Source: Heliopora coerulea (lineage: Eukaryota; Cnidaria; Anthozoa; Scleralcyonacea; Helioporidae). From it: a stretch of DNA of 64,000 nucleotides. The position numbers were made by a program, and so were the translations under genes. Each line of letters opens with the position of its first letter. Position 1 is the first letter of the stretch. Below the pieces are notes generated by a model. The model worked only from the letters and a program-made list of their open reading frames with translations. It did not search any database and was not told where the DNA came from. The stretch lies in contig JASJOG010000166.1 in assembly GCA_030142905.1 (NCBI GenBank), forward strand, positions 496,001 through 560,000, in the 5' to 3' direction. Shown in pieces: positions 11,495-25,100 of this stretch.

Positions 11495-14400
11495 CGATTC
11501 GACGAGCAGCTGTGAAAATTTCCCAAAATCGTCAAAATCGCTTTATCTCGTTGAAATAAGACAATTAGTGAAACTAATAGTGAAAGAGTACTGTCTTCAA
11601 TTTGGTAGCTTTGACGGATATTTACCTAATCTCGCAAATTGTTGTAAAATGGTCTTTTCGGTTCAGAGAAGAGAATAAAAGCATTAGTTGATTGATTGGA
11701 GGAGTACTTCAGAAAATATGGCAATGTTTAGAATTGGAACAATTAATTCTTATACCTCTTAAATCCGTTAGTATGGTTAAAATTGGTTGAAATGTCAATA
11801 GGTGTTTGAAACTTTCCCAAACCTTCTCATACGTTCTTTTCCACCCACACATCATAAAACAAATCGTATTTCTTCGATTTGGGGATTAGCTTTTAAAATT
11901 TCTCAAATCGTGAAAAACGCTTTATCTCGTAGAAATAAGTCGATTAGTGTAACTAAACGAGAAGACAGTACTGGCTTCAGTGAGGTAGCTTAGTCGAATG
12001 TTTGAGAAGTCTCTCCAATGGTTATAAAATGGTCTTCTCGGGTCAGAGAAAAGAATAAAAGCGGTAATATATTGTTTGAAGCAGTACATCAGAAAATATG
12101 GCAATGTTTAGAATTTGAACAATTAAGCCTTATACGCCTTCAATCCGTTTGTATGGTAAGAATAGGTGGAAAACTAAATAGGTTAGTGAAACTTTCCCAA
12201 AACTTCTCATAAGTTTTTATCCACCGTAACCTCATTAAACAAATTGAATCTCTTCGATTCGACGAGCAGCTGTGATAATTTCTCAAAATCGTCAAAATCG
12301 CTTTATCTCGTTGAAATAAGACGATTAGTGAAACTAATAGTGAAAGAGTACTGTCTTCAATTTGGTAGCTTTGACGGATGTTTACCTAATCTCGCAAATT
12401 GTTGTAAAATGGTCTTTTCGGTTCAGAGAAGAGAATAAAAGCATTAGTTGATTGATTGGTGGAGTACTTCAGAAAATATGGCAATGTTTAGAATTGGAAC
12501 AATTAATCCTTATACCACTTAAATCGGTTAGTATGGTTAAAATTGGTTGAAATGTCAATAGGTGTTTGAAACTTTCCCAAACCTTCTCATATGTTCTTTT
12601 CCACCCACACATCATAAAACAAATCGAATTTCGCGATTCGGGGAGTAGCTTTTAAAATTTCTCAAACTCGTGATAAACGCTTTATCTCGTAGAGATAACT
12701 TGATTAGTGAAATTACTGAGAAGACAGTACTGGCTTCACTGAGGTAGCTTCGTATAATGTTTGAGAGGTCTCTAGGATGGTTATAAAATTGTCTTCTCAG
12801 GTCAGAGAAGAGAATAAAAGCGTTAATATTTTGTTTGAAGCAGTACATCAGAAAATATGGCATTGTTTAGAATTTAAGCAAATAAGCCTTATACGCCTAA
12901 AATCCGTTAGAATTGTTAGAATTGGTGGAAAACTAAATAGATGTGTGAAACTTTCCCAAACCTTCTAATATCTTCTTTACCACCGTAACATCATAAAACA
13001 AATCGAATTTCGCTAATTCGACGAGTAGCTTTGAAAATATTTCTAACTCGTCAAAAACGGTTTATCTCGTTGAAATAAGACTATTAGTGAAACTAACAGT
13101 GAAAGGGTACTGCCTTCATTTGGGTAACTTTGTCGGATTGTTTACCTAATCTCGCAAAAATTTATAAAAATGGACATTTCGGTTCAGAGAAGAGAATAAA
13201 AGCTTTAAATGATTGATTGGAGGAGTACTTCAGAAAATATGGTAATGTTTAGAATTTAAACAATTAATACTTATACCTCTTAAATCCGTTTGTATGGTTA
13301 AAATTGGTTGAAAAATCAATAGGTGTTTGAAACTTTCCCAAACCTTCTCATATGTTCTTTTCCACCCACACATCATAAAACAAATCGAATTTCGTCGATT
13401 CGGGGAGTAGCTTTTAAAATTTCTCAAACTCGTGAAAAACGCTTTATCTCGTTGAGATAAGTCGATTAGTGAATCTAACCGAGAAGACAGTACTGGCTTC
13501 AGTGAGGTAGCTTAGTCGAATGTTTGAGAAGTCTCTCCAATGGTTATAAAATGGTCTTCTTTGGTCAGAGAAAAGAATAAAAGCGTTAATATATTGTTTG
13601 AAGCAGTACATCAGAAAATATGGCAATGTTTAGAATTTGAACAATTAAGCCTTATACGCCTTAAATTCTTTTGTATGGTAAGAATAGGTATAAAAGTAAA
13701 TAGGTATGTGAAACATTCCCAAAACTTCTCATAAGTTTTTTTCCACCGTAACATCATTAAACAAATTGAATCTCTTCGATTCGACGAGCAGCTATGAAAA
13801 TTTCTCAAAATCGTCAAAATCACTTTATCTCGTTGAAATAAGACGATTAGTGAAACTAATAGTGAAAGAGTACTGTCTTCAATTTGGTAGCTTTGACGGA
13901 TGTTTACCTAATCTCGCAAATTGTTGTAAAATGGTCTTTTCTGTTCAGAGAAGAGAATAAAAGCATTAGTTGAATGATTGAAGGAGTACTTCAAATAATA
14001 TGGCTTATTTAAAATTTGAACAATTAATCCTTATACCTCTTAATCCGTTTGTATGGTTAAAATTGGTTGAAAAGTCAATAGGTTTTTGAAACTTTCCCAA
14101 ACCTTCTCATATGTTCTTTTCCAACCACGCATCATAAAACAAATCGAATTTCGTCAATTCGGCAAGTAGCTTTTAAAATTTCTCAAACTCGTGAAAAACG
14201 CTTTATCTCGTTGAGATAAGTGGATTAGTGAAACTAACCGAGAAGACAGTACTGGCTTCAGTGAGGTAGCTTAGTCGAATGTTTGAGAAGTCTCTCCAAT
14301 GGTTATAAATTTGGTCTTCTTGGGTCAGAGAAAAGAATAAAAGCGTTAATATATTGTTTGAAACGGTACATCAGAAAATATGGCAATGTTTAGAATTTGA

Positions 14401-14869
14401 ACAATTAAGCCTTATACGCCTTAAATTCTTTTGTATGGTAAGAATAGGTTGAAAACTAAATAGGTTAGTGAAACTTTCCCAAAACTTCTCATAAGTTTTT
14501 ATCCACCGTAACATCATTAAACAAATTGAATCTCTTCGATTCGACGAGCAGCTATGAAAATTTCTCAAAATCGTCAAAATCGCTTTATCTCGTTGAAATA
14601 AGACGATTAGGGAAACTAATAGTGAAAGAGTACTGTCTTCAATTTGGTAGCTTTGATGGATGTTTACCTAATCTCGCAAATTGTTTGTAAAATGGTCTTT
14701 TCGGTTCAGAGAAGAGAATAAAAGCATTAGTTGATTGATTGGAGGAGTACTTCAGAAAATATGGCTTATTTAAAATTTGAACAATTAATCTATATAACAC
14801 TTAAATCCGTTTATATTGAAGTGCTATAAGGGTATATTTTTGGGTATATTTCACAAACATTCTAATTGT

Positions 14870-16454
14870 TCTTTTCCACCCACACATCATAAAACAAATC
14901 GAATTTCGCTAATTCGACGAGTCGCTATGAAAATTTTTCCAAATCTTGAAAAACGCTTTATATCGTTGAGATAATTCGATTAGTGAAACTAACAGTGAAA
15001 TGGTACTGCCTTCAATTGGGAAACTATGACGGATTGTTTACCTAATCTCGCAAATAGTTATAAAATGGTCTTTTCGGTGCAGAGAAGAGAATAAAAGCAT
15101 TAGTTCATTGTTTGGAGGAGTACTTCAGAAAATATGGCAATGTTTAGAATTGGAACAATTAATCCTTATACGACTTAAATCCGTTAGTATGGTTAAAATT
15201 GGTTGAAAAGTCAATAGGTGTTTGAAACTTTCCCAAACCTTCTCATATGTTCTTTTCCACCAACACATCATAAAACAAATCGAATTTCGTCGATTCGGGG
15301 AGTAGCTTTTAAAATTTCTCAAACTCGTGAAAAACGCTTTATCTCGTAGAGATAAGTCGATTAGTGAAACTAACCGAGAAGACAGTACTGGCTTTAGTGA
15401 GGTAGCTTAGTCGAATGCTTGAGAAGTCTCTCCAATGGTTATAAAATGGTCTTCTCGGTTCAGAGAAGAGAATAAAAGCGTTAATATATTGTTTGAAGCA
15501 GTACATCAGAAAATATGGCAATGTTTAGAATTTGAGCAAATAAGCCTTATACGCCTAAAATCCGTTAGTATTGTTAGAATTGGTGGAAAACTAAATAGGT
15601 GTTTGAAACTTTCCCAAACCTTCTAATATGTTCTTTTCCACCGTAACATTATAAAAATTTGAATTTCGCTTATTCGAAGAGTGGCTATGAAAATTTCTCA
15701 AACTCGTCAAAAACGCTTTACCTCGTTGAAATAAGACGATTAGGGAAATAATAGTGAAAGAGTACTGTCTTCAATTTGGTAGCTTTGTCGGATGTTTACC
15801 TAAACTCGCAAATTGTTTGAAAATGGTCTTTTCGGTTCAGAGAAGAGAATAAAAGCATTAGTTGATTGATTGGAGGAGTACTTCAAAAAATATGGCGTAT
15901 TTAAAATTTGAACAATTAATCTATATAACACTTAAATCCGTCTGTATTGAAGTAGTATAAGGGTATATTTTTGGGTATATTTCACAAACATTCTAATATG
16001 TTCTTTTCCACCCACACATCATAAAACAAATCGAATTTCGCTAATTCGACGAGTCGCTATGAAAATTTTTCCAAATCTTGAAAAACGCTTTATATCGTTG
16101 AGATAATTCGATTAGTGAAACTAACAGTGAAATGGTACTGCCTTCAATTGGGAAACTATGACGGATTGTTTACCTAATCTCGCAAATAGTTATAAAATGG
16201 TCTTTTCGGTGCAGAGAAGAGAATAAAAGCATTAATTCATTGTTTGGAGGAGTACTTCAGAAAATATGGCAATGTTTAGAATTGGAACAATTAATCCTTA
16301 TACAACTTAAATCCGTTAGTATGGTTAAAATTGGTTGAAAAGTCAATAGGTGTTTGAAACTTTCCCAAACCTTCTCATATGTTCTTTTCCACCAACACAT
16401 CATAAAACAAATCGAATTTCGTCGATTCGGGGAGTAGCTTTTAAAATTTCTCAA
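14870..16454. repeat. Local three-monomer satellite duplication
   Basis: The segment with the GACGAGTCGCTATGAAAAT variant near 14915 and the GGAAACTATGACGG variant near 15018 recurs about 1132 bp to the right, near 16048 and 16150. That distance is three monomers. The following class A stretch is also copied (15125-15322 and 16257-16454). Confidence 0.7.
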
Positions 16455-18956
16455 ACTCGTGAAAAACGCTTTATCTCGTTGAGATAAGTCGATTAGTGAA
16501 TCTAACCGAGAAGACAGTACTGGCTTCAGTGAGGTAGCTTAGTCGAATGTTTGAGAAGTCTCTCCAATGGTTATAAAATGGTCTTCTCGGGTCAGAGAAA
16601 AGAATAAAAGCGTTAATATATTGTTTGAAGCAGTACATCAGAAAATATGGCAATGTTTAGAATTTGAACAATTAAGCCTTATACGCCTTAAATCCTTTTG
16701 TATGGTAAGAATAGGTTGAAAACTAAATAGGTTAGTAAAACATTCCCAAAACTTCTCATAAGTTTTTATCCACAGTAACATCATTAAACAAATTGAATCT
16801 CTTCGATTCGACGACCAGCTATGAAAATTTCTCAAAATCTTCAAAATCGCTTTATCTCGTTGAAATAAGACGATTAGTGAAACTAATAGTGAAAGAGTAC
16901 TGTCTTCAATTTGGTAGCTTTGACGGATGTTTACCTAATCTCGCAAATTGTTGTAAAATTGTCTTTTCGGTTCAGAGAAGAGAATAAAAGCATTCGTTGA
17001 TTGATTGGAGGAGTACTTCAAAAAATATGGCTTATTTAAAATTTGAACAATTAATCTATATAACAGTTAAATCCGTTTATATTGAAGTGCTATAAGGGTA
17101 TATTTTTGGGTATATTTCACAAACCTTCTGACATATTCTTTTCCACCCACACATCATAAAACAAATCGAATTTCGTCGATTCGGCGAGTAGCTTTTAAAA
17201 TTTCTCAAACTCGTGAAAAACGCTTTATCTCGTTGAGATGAGTCGATTAGTGAAACTAACCGAGAAGACAGTACTGGCTTCAGTGAGGTAGCTTAGTCGA
17301 ATTTTTGAGAAGTCTCTCCAATGGTTATAAAATGGTTTTCTCGGGTCAGAGAAAAGAATAAAAGCGTTAATATATTGTTTGAAGCAGTACATCAGAAAAT
17401 ATGGCAATGTTTAGAATTTGAACAATTAAGCCTTATACGCCTTATATCGTTGTGTATGGTAAGAAATGGTTGAAAACTATATAGGTTAGTGAACCTTTCC
17501 GAAAACTTCTTATAAGTTTTTATCCACCGTAACATCATTAAACAAATTGAATCTCTTCGATTTGATAAGCAGCTGTGATAATTTCTCAAAATCGTCAAAA
17601 TCGCTTTATATCGTTGATATAAGTCGATTAGTGAAACTAACAGTGAAAGAATACTGCCTTCAATTGGCTAACTTTGTCGGATTGTTTACCTAATCTCGCA
17701 AATAGTTATTAAATGATCTTTTCGGTATATAAAAGAGAATAAAATCATTAGTTGATTGATTGGAGGAGTACTTCAGAAAATATGGCAATGTTTAGAATTG
17801 GAACAATTAATCCTTATACCACTTAAATCCGTTAGTATGGTTAAAATTGGTGAAAAAGTCAATAGGTGTTTGAAATTTTCCCAAACCTTCTCATATGTTC
17901 TTTTCCACCCACACATCATAAAACAAATCGAATTTCGTCGATTCGGGGAGTAGCTTTTAAAATTTCTCAAACTCGTGAAAAACGCTTTATCTCGTTGAGA
18001 TAAGTCGATTAGTGAAACTAACCGAGAAGACAGTACTGGCTTCAATGAGGTAGCTTTGTCGTATGTTTGAGAAGTCTCTCCAATGGTTATAAAATGGTCT
18101 TCTCGTGTCAGAGAAGAGAATGAAAACGTTAATATTTTATTTGAAGCAGTACATCAGAAAATATGGCATTGTTTAGAATTTGAGCAAATAAGCCTTATAC
18201 GCCAAAATTCCGTTAGTATGGTTAGAATTGGTGGAAAACTAAATATTGTGTGAAACTTTCCCAAACCTTCTAATATGTTCTTTTCCACAGTAACATCATA
18301 AAAAATTCGAATTTCGCTTATTCGAAGAGTAGCTGTGAAAATTTCTTAAACTCGTCATAAACGCTTTATCTCGTTAAAATAAGACGATTAGTGAAACTAA
18401 CCGAGAAGACAGTACTGACTTCAGTGACTTAGCTTAGTCGAATGTTTGAGAAGTCTCTCCAATGTTTATAAAATGGTCTTCTCGGGTCAGAGAAAAGAAT
18501 AAAAGCGGTAATATATTGTTTGAAGCAGTACATCAGAAAATATGGCAATGTTTAGAATTTGAACAATTAAGCCTTATACGCCTTAAATCCGTTTGTATGG
18601 TAAGAATAGGTTGAAAACTAAATAGGTTAGTGAAACATTCCCAAAACTTCTCATAAGTTTTTATCCACCGTAACCTCATTAAACAAATTGAATCTCTTCG
18701 ATTCGACGAGCAGCTGTGATAATTTCTCAAAATCGTCAAAATCGCTTTATCTCGTTGAAATAAGACGATTAGTGAAACTAATAGTGAAAGACTACTGTCT
18801 TCAATTTGGTAGCTTTGTCGGATGTTTACCTAATCTCGCAAATTGTTGTAAAATGGTCTTTTCGGTTCAGAGAAGAGAATAAAAGCATTAGTTGATTGAT
18901 TGGAGGAGTACTTCAGAAAATATGGCAATGTTTAGAATTTGAACAATTAATCCTTA

Positions 18957-21900
18957 TACCTCCTAATTCCGTTTGTATGGTTAAAATTGGTTGAAAAGTC
19001 AATAGGTGTTTTAAACTTTCCCAAACCTTCTCATATGTTCTTTTCCACACACACATCATAAAACAAATCGAATTTCGTCGATTCGACGAGTAGCTTTTAA
19101 AATTTCTCAAACTCGTGAAAAACGCTTTATCTCGTTGAGATAAGTCGATTAGTGAAACGAACCTTGAAGACAGTACTGGCTTCAGGATGTAGCTATATAT
19201 AATTTTTGAGAGGTCTCTCGGATGGTTATAAAATTGTATTCTCGGATCAGAGAAGAGAATAAAAACGTTAATATTTTATTTGAAGCAGTACATCAGAAAA
19301 CATGGCAATGTTTAGAATTTGAGCAAATAAGCCTTATACGCCTAAAATCCGTTAGCATTGTTAGAATTGGTGGAAAACTAAATAGGTGTGTGAAACTTTC
19401 CCAAACCTTCTAATATGTTCTTTTCCACGTAACATCATAAAAAATTCGAATTTCGCTAATTCGACGAGTAGCTGTGAAAATATTTCTAACTCGTCAAAAA
19501 CGCTTTATCTCGTTGAAATAAGACTATTAGTGAAACTAACAGTGAAAGGGCACTGCCTTCAATAGGGTAACTTTGTCGGATTGTTTACCTAATCTCGAAA
19601 AAATTTATAAAAATGGACTTTTCGGTTCAGAGAAGAGAATAAAATCTTTAAATGATTGATTGGAGGAGTACTTCAGAAAATATGGTAATGTTTAGAATTG
19701 GAACAATTAATACTTTTACCTCTTAAATCCGTTTGTATGGTTAAAATTGGTTGAAATGTCAATAGGTGTTTGAAACTTTTACAAACCTTCTCATATGTTC
19801 TTTTCCACCCACACATCATAAAACAAATCGAATTTCTTCGATTTGGGGAGTAGCTTTTAAAATTTCTCAAACTCGTGAAAAACGCTTTATCTCGTTGAGA
19901 TAAGTCGATTAGTGAAACTAACCGAGAAGACAGTACTGGCTTCAGTGAGGTAGCTTAGTCGAATTTTTGAGAAGTCTCTCCAATGGTTATAAAATGGTCT
20001 TCTCGGGTCAGAGAAAAGAATAAAAGCGTTAATATATAACTTGAAGCAGTACATCAAAAAATAAGGCAATGTTTAGAATTTGAACAATTAAGCCTTATAC
20101 GCCTTATATCGTTGTGTATTGTAAGAATAGTTTGAAAACTATATAGGTTAGTGAAACTTTCCCAAAACTTCTAATATGTTCGTTTCCACCGTAACATCAT
20201 AAAAAATTCGAATTTCGCTAATTCGACGAGTAGTTGTGAAAATATTTCTAACTCGTCAAAAACGCTTTATCTCGTTGAAATAAGACTAATTAGTGAAACT
20301 AACAATGAAAGGGTACTGCCTTCAATTGGGTAACTTTGTCGGATTGTTTACCTAATCTCGCAAAAATTTATAAAAATGGACTTTTCGGTTCAGAGAAGAG
20401 AATAAAAGCTTTAAATGATTGATTGGAGGAGTACTTCAGAAAATATGGTAATGTTTAGAATTGGAACAATTAATACTTATACCTCTTAAATCCGTTTGTA
20501 TGGTTAAAATTGGTTGAAAAATCTATAGGTGTTTGAAACTTTCCCAACCTTCTCATATGTTCTTTTCCACCCACACATCATAAAACAAATCGAATTTCTT
20601 CGATTTGGGGAGTAGCTTTTAAAATTTCTCAAAATCGTGAAAAACGCTTTATGTCGTAGAGATAAGTCGATTAGTGAAACTAACCGAGAAGACAGTACTG
20701 GCTTCAGTGAGGTAGCTTAGTCGAATTTTTGAGATGTCTCTCCGATGATGATAAAATTGTCTTCTCGGGTCAGAGAAGAGAATAAAAGCGTTAATATATT
20801 GTTTGATGCAGAACATCAATAAATAGGGCAATGTTTAGAATTTGAGCAAATAAGCCTTTTACGCCTAAAATCCGTTAGCATTGTTAGAATTGGTGGAAAA
20901 CTAAATAGGTGTGTGAAACTTTCCCAAACCTTCTAATATGTTCTTTTCCACCCACACATCATAAAAAATTCGAATTTCGCTAATTCGAAGAGTAGCTGTG
21001 AAAATATTTCTAACTCGTCAAAAACGCTTTATCTCTTTGAAATAAGTCGATTAGTGAAACTAATAGTGAAAGAGTACTGTCTTCCAATTGGTAGCTTTGT
21101 CGGATGTTTACCTAATCTCGCAAAATGATGTAAAATGGTCTTTTCGGTTCAGAGAAGAGAATAAAAGCATTAGTTGATTGATTGGAGGAGTACTTCAGAA
21201 AATATGGCAATGTTTAGAATTGGAACAATTAATCCTTATACCTCCTAATTCCGTTTATATGGTTAAAAATGGTTGAAAAGTCAATAGGTGTTTTAAACTT
21301 TCACAAACCTTCTCATATGTTCTTTTCCACCCACACATCATAAAACAAATCGAATTTCTTCGATTTGGGGAGTAGCTTTTAAAATTTCTCAAACTCGTGA
21401 AAAATGCTTTATTTCGTAGAGATAACTTGATTAGTGAAACTAACCGAGAAGACAATACTGGCTTCAGTGAGGTAGCTTCGTATAATGTTTGAGAGGTCTC
21501 TCGGATGGTTATAAAATTGTCTTCTCGGGTCAGAGAAAAGAATAAATGCGTTAATATTTTGTTTGAAACAGTACATCAGAAAATATGGGAATGTTTTGAA
21601 TTTGAACATTTAAGCCTTACACGCCTTAAATCCGTTTGTATGGTAAGAATAGGTTGAAAACTAAATAGGTTAGTGAAACTTTCCCAAAATTTCTCATAAG
21701 TTTTTATCCACCGTAACATCATTAAACAAATTGAATCTCTTCGATTCGACGAGCAGCTATGAAAATTTCTCAAAATCGTCAAAATCGCTTTATCTCGTTG
21801 AAATAAGACGATTAGTGAAACTAATAGTGAAAGAGTACTGTCTTCAATTCGGTAGCTTTGATGGATGTTTACCTAATCTCGCAAATTGTTTGTAAAATGG

Positions 21901-22153
21901 TCTTTTCGGTTCAGAGAAGAGAATAAAAGCATTGGTTGATTGATTGGAGGAGTACTTCAAAAAATATGGCTTATTTAAAATTTGAACAATTAATCTATAT
22001 AACACTTAAATCCGTTTATATTGAAGTGCTATAAGGGTATATTTTTGGGTATATTTCACAAATCTTCTAATAAGTTCCTTACCACCCACACATCATAAAA
22101 CAAATCGAATTTCGTCGATTCGGGGAGTAGCTTTTAAAATTTCTCAAACTCGT
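18957..22153. repeat. Right copy of the 3.2-kb duplicated satellite segment
   Basis: Partner of bases 1-3197 at an offset of 18956 bp. It preserves private variants such as the shortened CCACGTAACATC segment and the CCAATTGG variant. Shared private variants show recent duplication, not general repeat similarity. Confidence 0.85.
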
Positions 22154-25100
22154 GAAAAACGCTTTATCTCGTTGAGATAAGTCGATTAGTGAAACTAACC
22201 GAGAAGACAGTACTAGTTTCAGTGAGGTAGCATCGTCGAATGTTTGAGAAGTCTCTCCGATGGTTATAAAATTGTCTTCTCGGGTCAGAGAAGAGAATAA
22301 AAGCGTTAATATATTGTTTGATGCAGAACATCAGAAAATATGGCAATGTTTAGAATTTGAGCAAATAAGCCTTATACGCCTAAAATCCGTTAGCATTGTT
22401 AGAATTGGTGGAAAACTAAATAGGTGTGTGAAACTTTCCCAAACCTTCTAATATGTTCTTTTCCACGTAACATAATAAAAAATTCGAATTTCGCTTATTC
22501 GACGAGTAGCTGTGAAAATATTTCTAACTCGTCAAAAACGCTTTATCTCGTTGAAATAAGACTATTAGTGAAACTAACAGTGAAAGGGTACTGCCTTCAA
22601 TTGGATAACTTTGTCGGATTGTTTACCTAATCTCGCAAAAATTTATAAAAATGGACTTTTCGGTTCACAGAAGAGAATAAAAGCTTTAAATGATTGATTG
22701 GAGGAGTACTTCAGAAAATATGGTAATGTTTAGAATTGGAACAATTAATACTTATACCTCTTAAATCCGTTTGTATGGTTAAAATAAGTTGAAAAATCTA
22801 TCGGTGTTTGAAACTTTCCCAAACCTTCTCATATGTTCTTTTCCACCCACACATCATAAAACAAATCGAATTTCTTCGATTTGGGGAGTAGCTTTTAAAA
22901 TTTCTCAAACTCGTGAAAAACGCTTTATCTCGTTGAGATAAGTCGATTAGTGAAACTAACCGAGAAGACAGTACTGGCTTCAGTGAGGTAGCTTAGTCGA
23001 ATTTATGAGAAGTCTCTCCAATGGTTATAAAATGGTCTTCTCGGGTCAGAGAATAGAATAAAAGCGTTAATATATTGTTTGAAGCAGTACATCAAAAATA
23101 AGGCAGTGTTTAGAATTTCAACAATTAATCCTTATACGACTTATATCGTTGTGTATTGTAAGAATAGGTTGAAAACTATATAGGTTAGTGAAACTTTCCC
23201 AAAACTTCTAATATGTTCTTTTCCACCGTAACATCATAAAAAATTCGAATTTCGCTAATTCGACGAGTAGTTGTGAAAATATTTCTAACTCGTCAAAAAC
23301 GCTTTATCTCGTTGAAATAAGACTATTAGTGAAACTAACAATGAAAGGGTACTGCCTTCAATTGGGTAACTTTGTCGGATTGTTTACCTAATCTCGCAAA
23401 AATTTATAAAAATGGACTTTTCGGTTCAGAGAAGAGAATACAAGCTTTAAATGATTGATTGGAGGAGTACTTCAGAAAATATGGTAATGTTTAGAATTGG
23501 AACAATTATTACTTATACCTCTTAAATCCGTTTGTATGGTTAAAATTGGTTGAAAAATCTATAGGTGTTTGAAACTTTCCCAAACCTTCTCATATGTTCT
23601 TTTCCACCCACACATCATAAAACAATTCGAATTTCTTCGATTTGGGGAGTAGCTTTTAAAATTTCTCTAACTCGTGAAAAACGCTTTAACTCGTTGAGAT
23701 AAGTCGATTAGTGAAACTAACCGAGAAGACAGTACTGGCTTCAGTGAGGTAGCTTAGTCGAATTTTTGAGAAGTCTCTCCAATGGTTATAAAATGGTCTT
23801 CTCGGGTCAGAGAAAAGAATAAAAGGGTTAATATATTACTTGAAGCAGTACATCAAAAAATAAGGCAATGTTTAGAATTTGAACAATTAAGCCTTATACG
23901 CCTTATATCGTTGTGTATGGTAAGAATAGGTTGAAAACTATATAGGTTAGTGAAACTTTCCCAAAACTTCTAATATGTTCTTTTCCACCGTAACATCATA
24001 AAAAATTCGAATTTCGCTAATTCGACGAGTAGTTGTGAAAATATTTCTAACTCGTCAAAAACGCTTTATCTCGTTGAAATAAGACTATTAGTGAAACTAA
24101 CAATGAAAGGGTACTGCCTTCAATTGGGTAATTTTTGTTGGATTGTTTACCTAATATCGCAAAAATTTATAAAAATGGACTTTTCGGTTCAGATAAGAGA
24201 ATAAAAGCTTTAAATAATTGATTGGAGGAGTACTTCAGAAAATATGGCAATGTTTAGAATTTGAACAATTAATCCTTATACCTCCTAATTCCGTTTGTAT
24301 GATTAAAATTGGTTGAAAAGTCAATAGGTGTTTTAAACTTTCCCAAACCTTCTCATATGTTCTTTTACACCCACACATCATAAAACAAATTGAATTTCTT
24401 CGAAACGGCGTGTAGCTTTTAAATTTTCTCAAACTCGTGAAAAACGCTTTATCTCGTAGAGATAAGTCGATTAGTGAAACTAACCGAGAAGACAGTACTG
24501 GCTTCAGTGACGTAGCTTAGTCGAATTTTTGAGAAGTCTCACCAATGGTTATAAAATGGTCTTCTCGGGTCAGATAGAAGAATAAAAGCGTTAATATATT
24601 GTTTGAAGCAGTACATCAGAAAATATGGCAATGTTTAGAATTTGAACAATTAAGCCTTATACGCCTTATATCGTTGTGTATGGTAAGAATAGGTTGAAAA
24701 GTATATAGGTTAGTGAAACTTTCCCAAAACTTCTAATATGTTCTTTTCTACCGTAAAATCATACAAAATTCGAATTTCGCTAATTCGACGAGTAGCTGTG
24801 AAAATATTTCTAACTCGTCAAAAACGCTTTATATCGTTGAAATAAGACTATTAGTTAAACTAACAGTGAAAGTGTACTGCCTTCAATTGGGTAACTTTGT
24901 CGGATTGTTTACCTAATCTCGTAAAAATTTATAAAAATCAACTTTTCGGTTCAGAGAAGAGAATAAAAGCTTTAAATAATAGATTGGAGGAGTACTTCAA
25001 AAAATATGGTAATGTTTAGAATTGGAACAATTAATACTTTTACCTCTTAAATCCGTTAAAATTGGTTGAAAAATAAATACGTTAAAATGGTATGGTTAAA

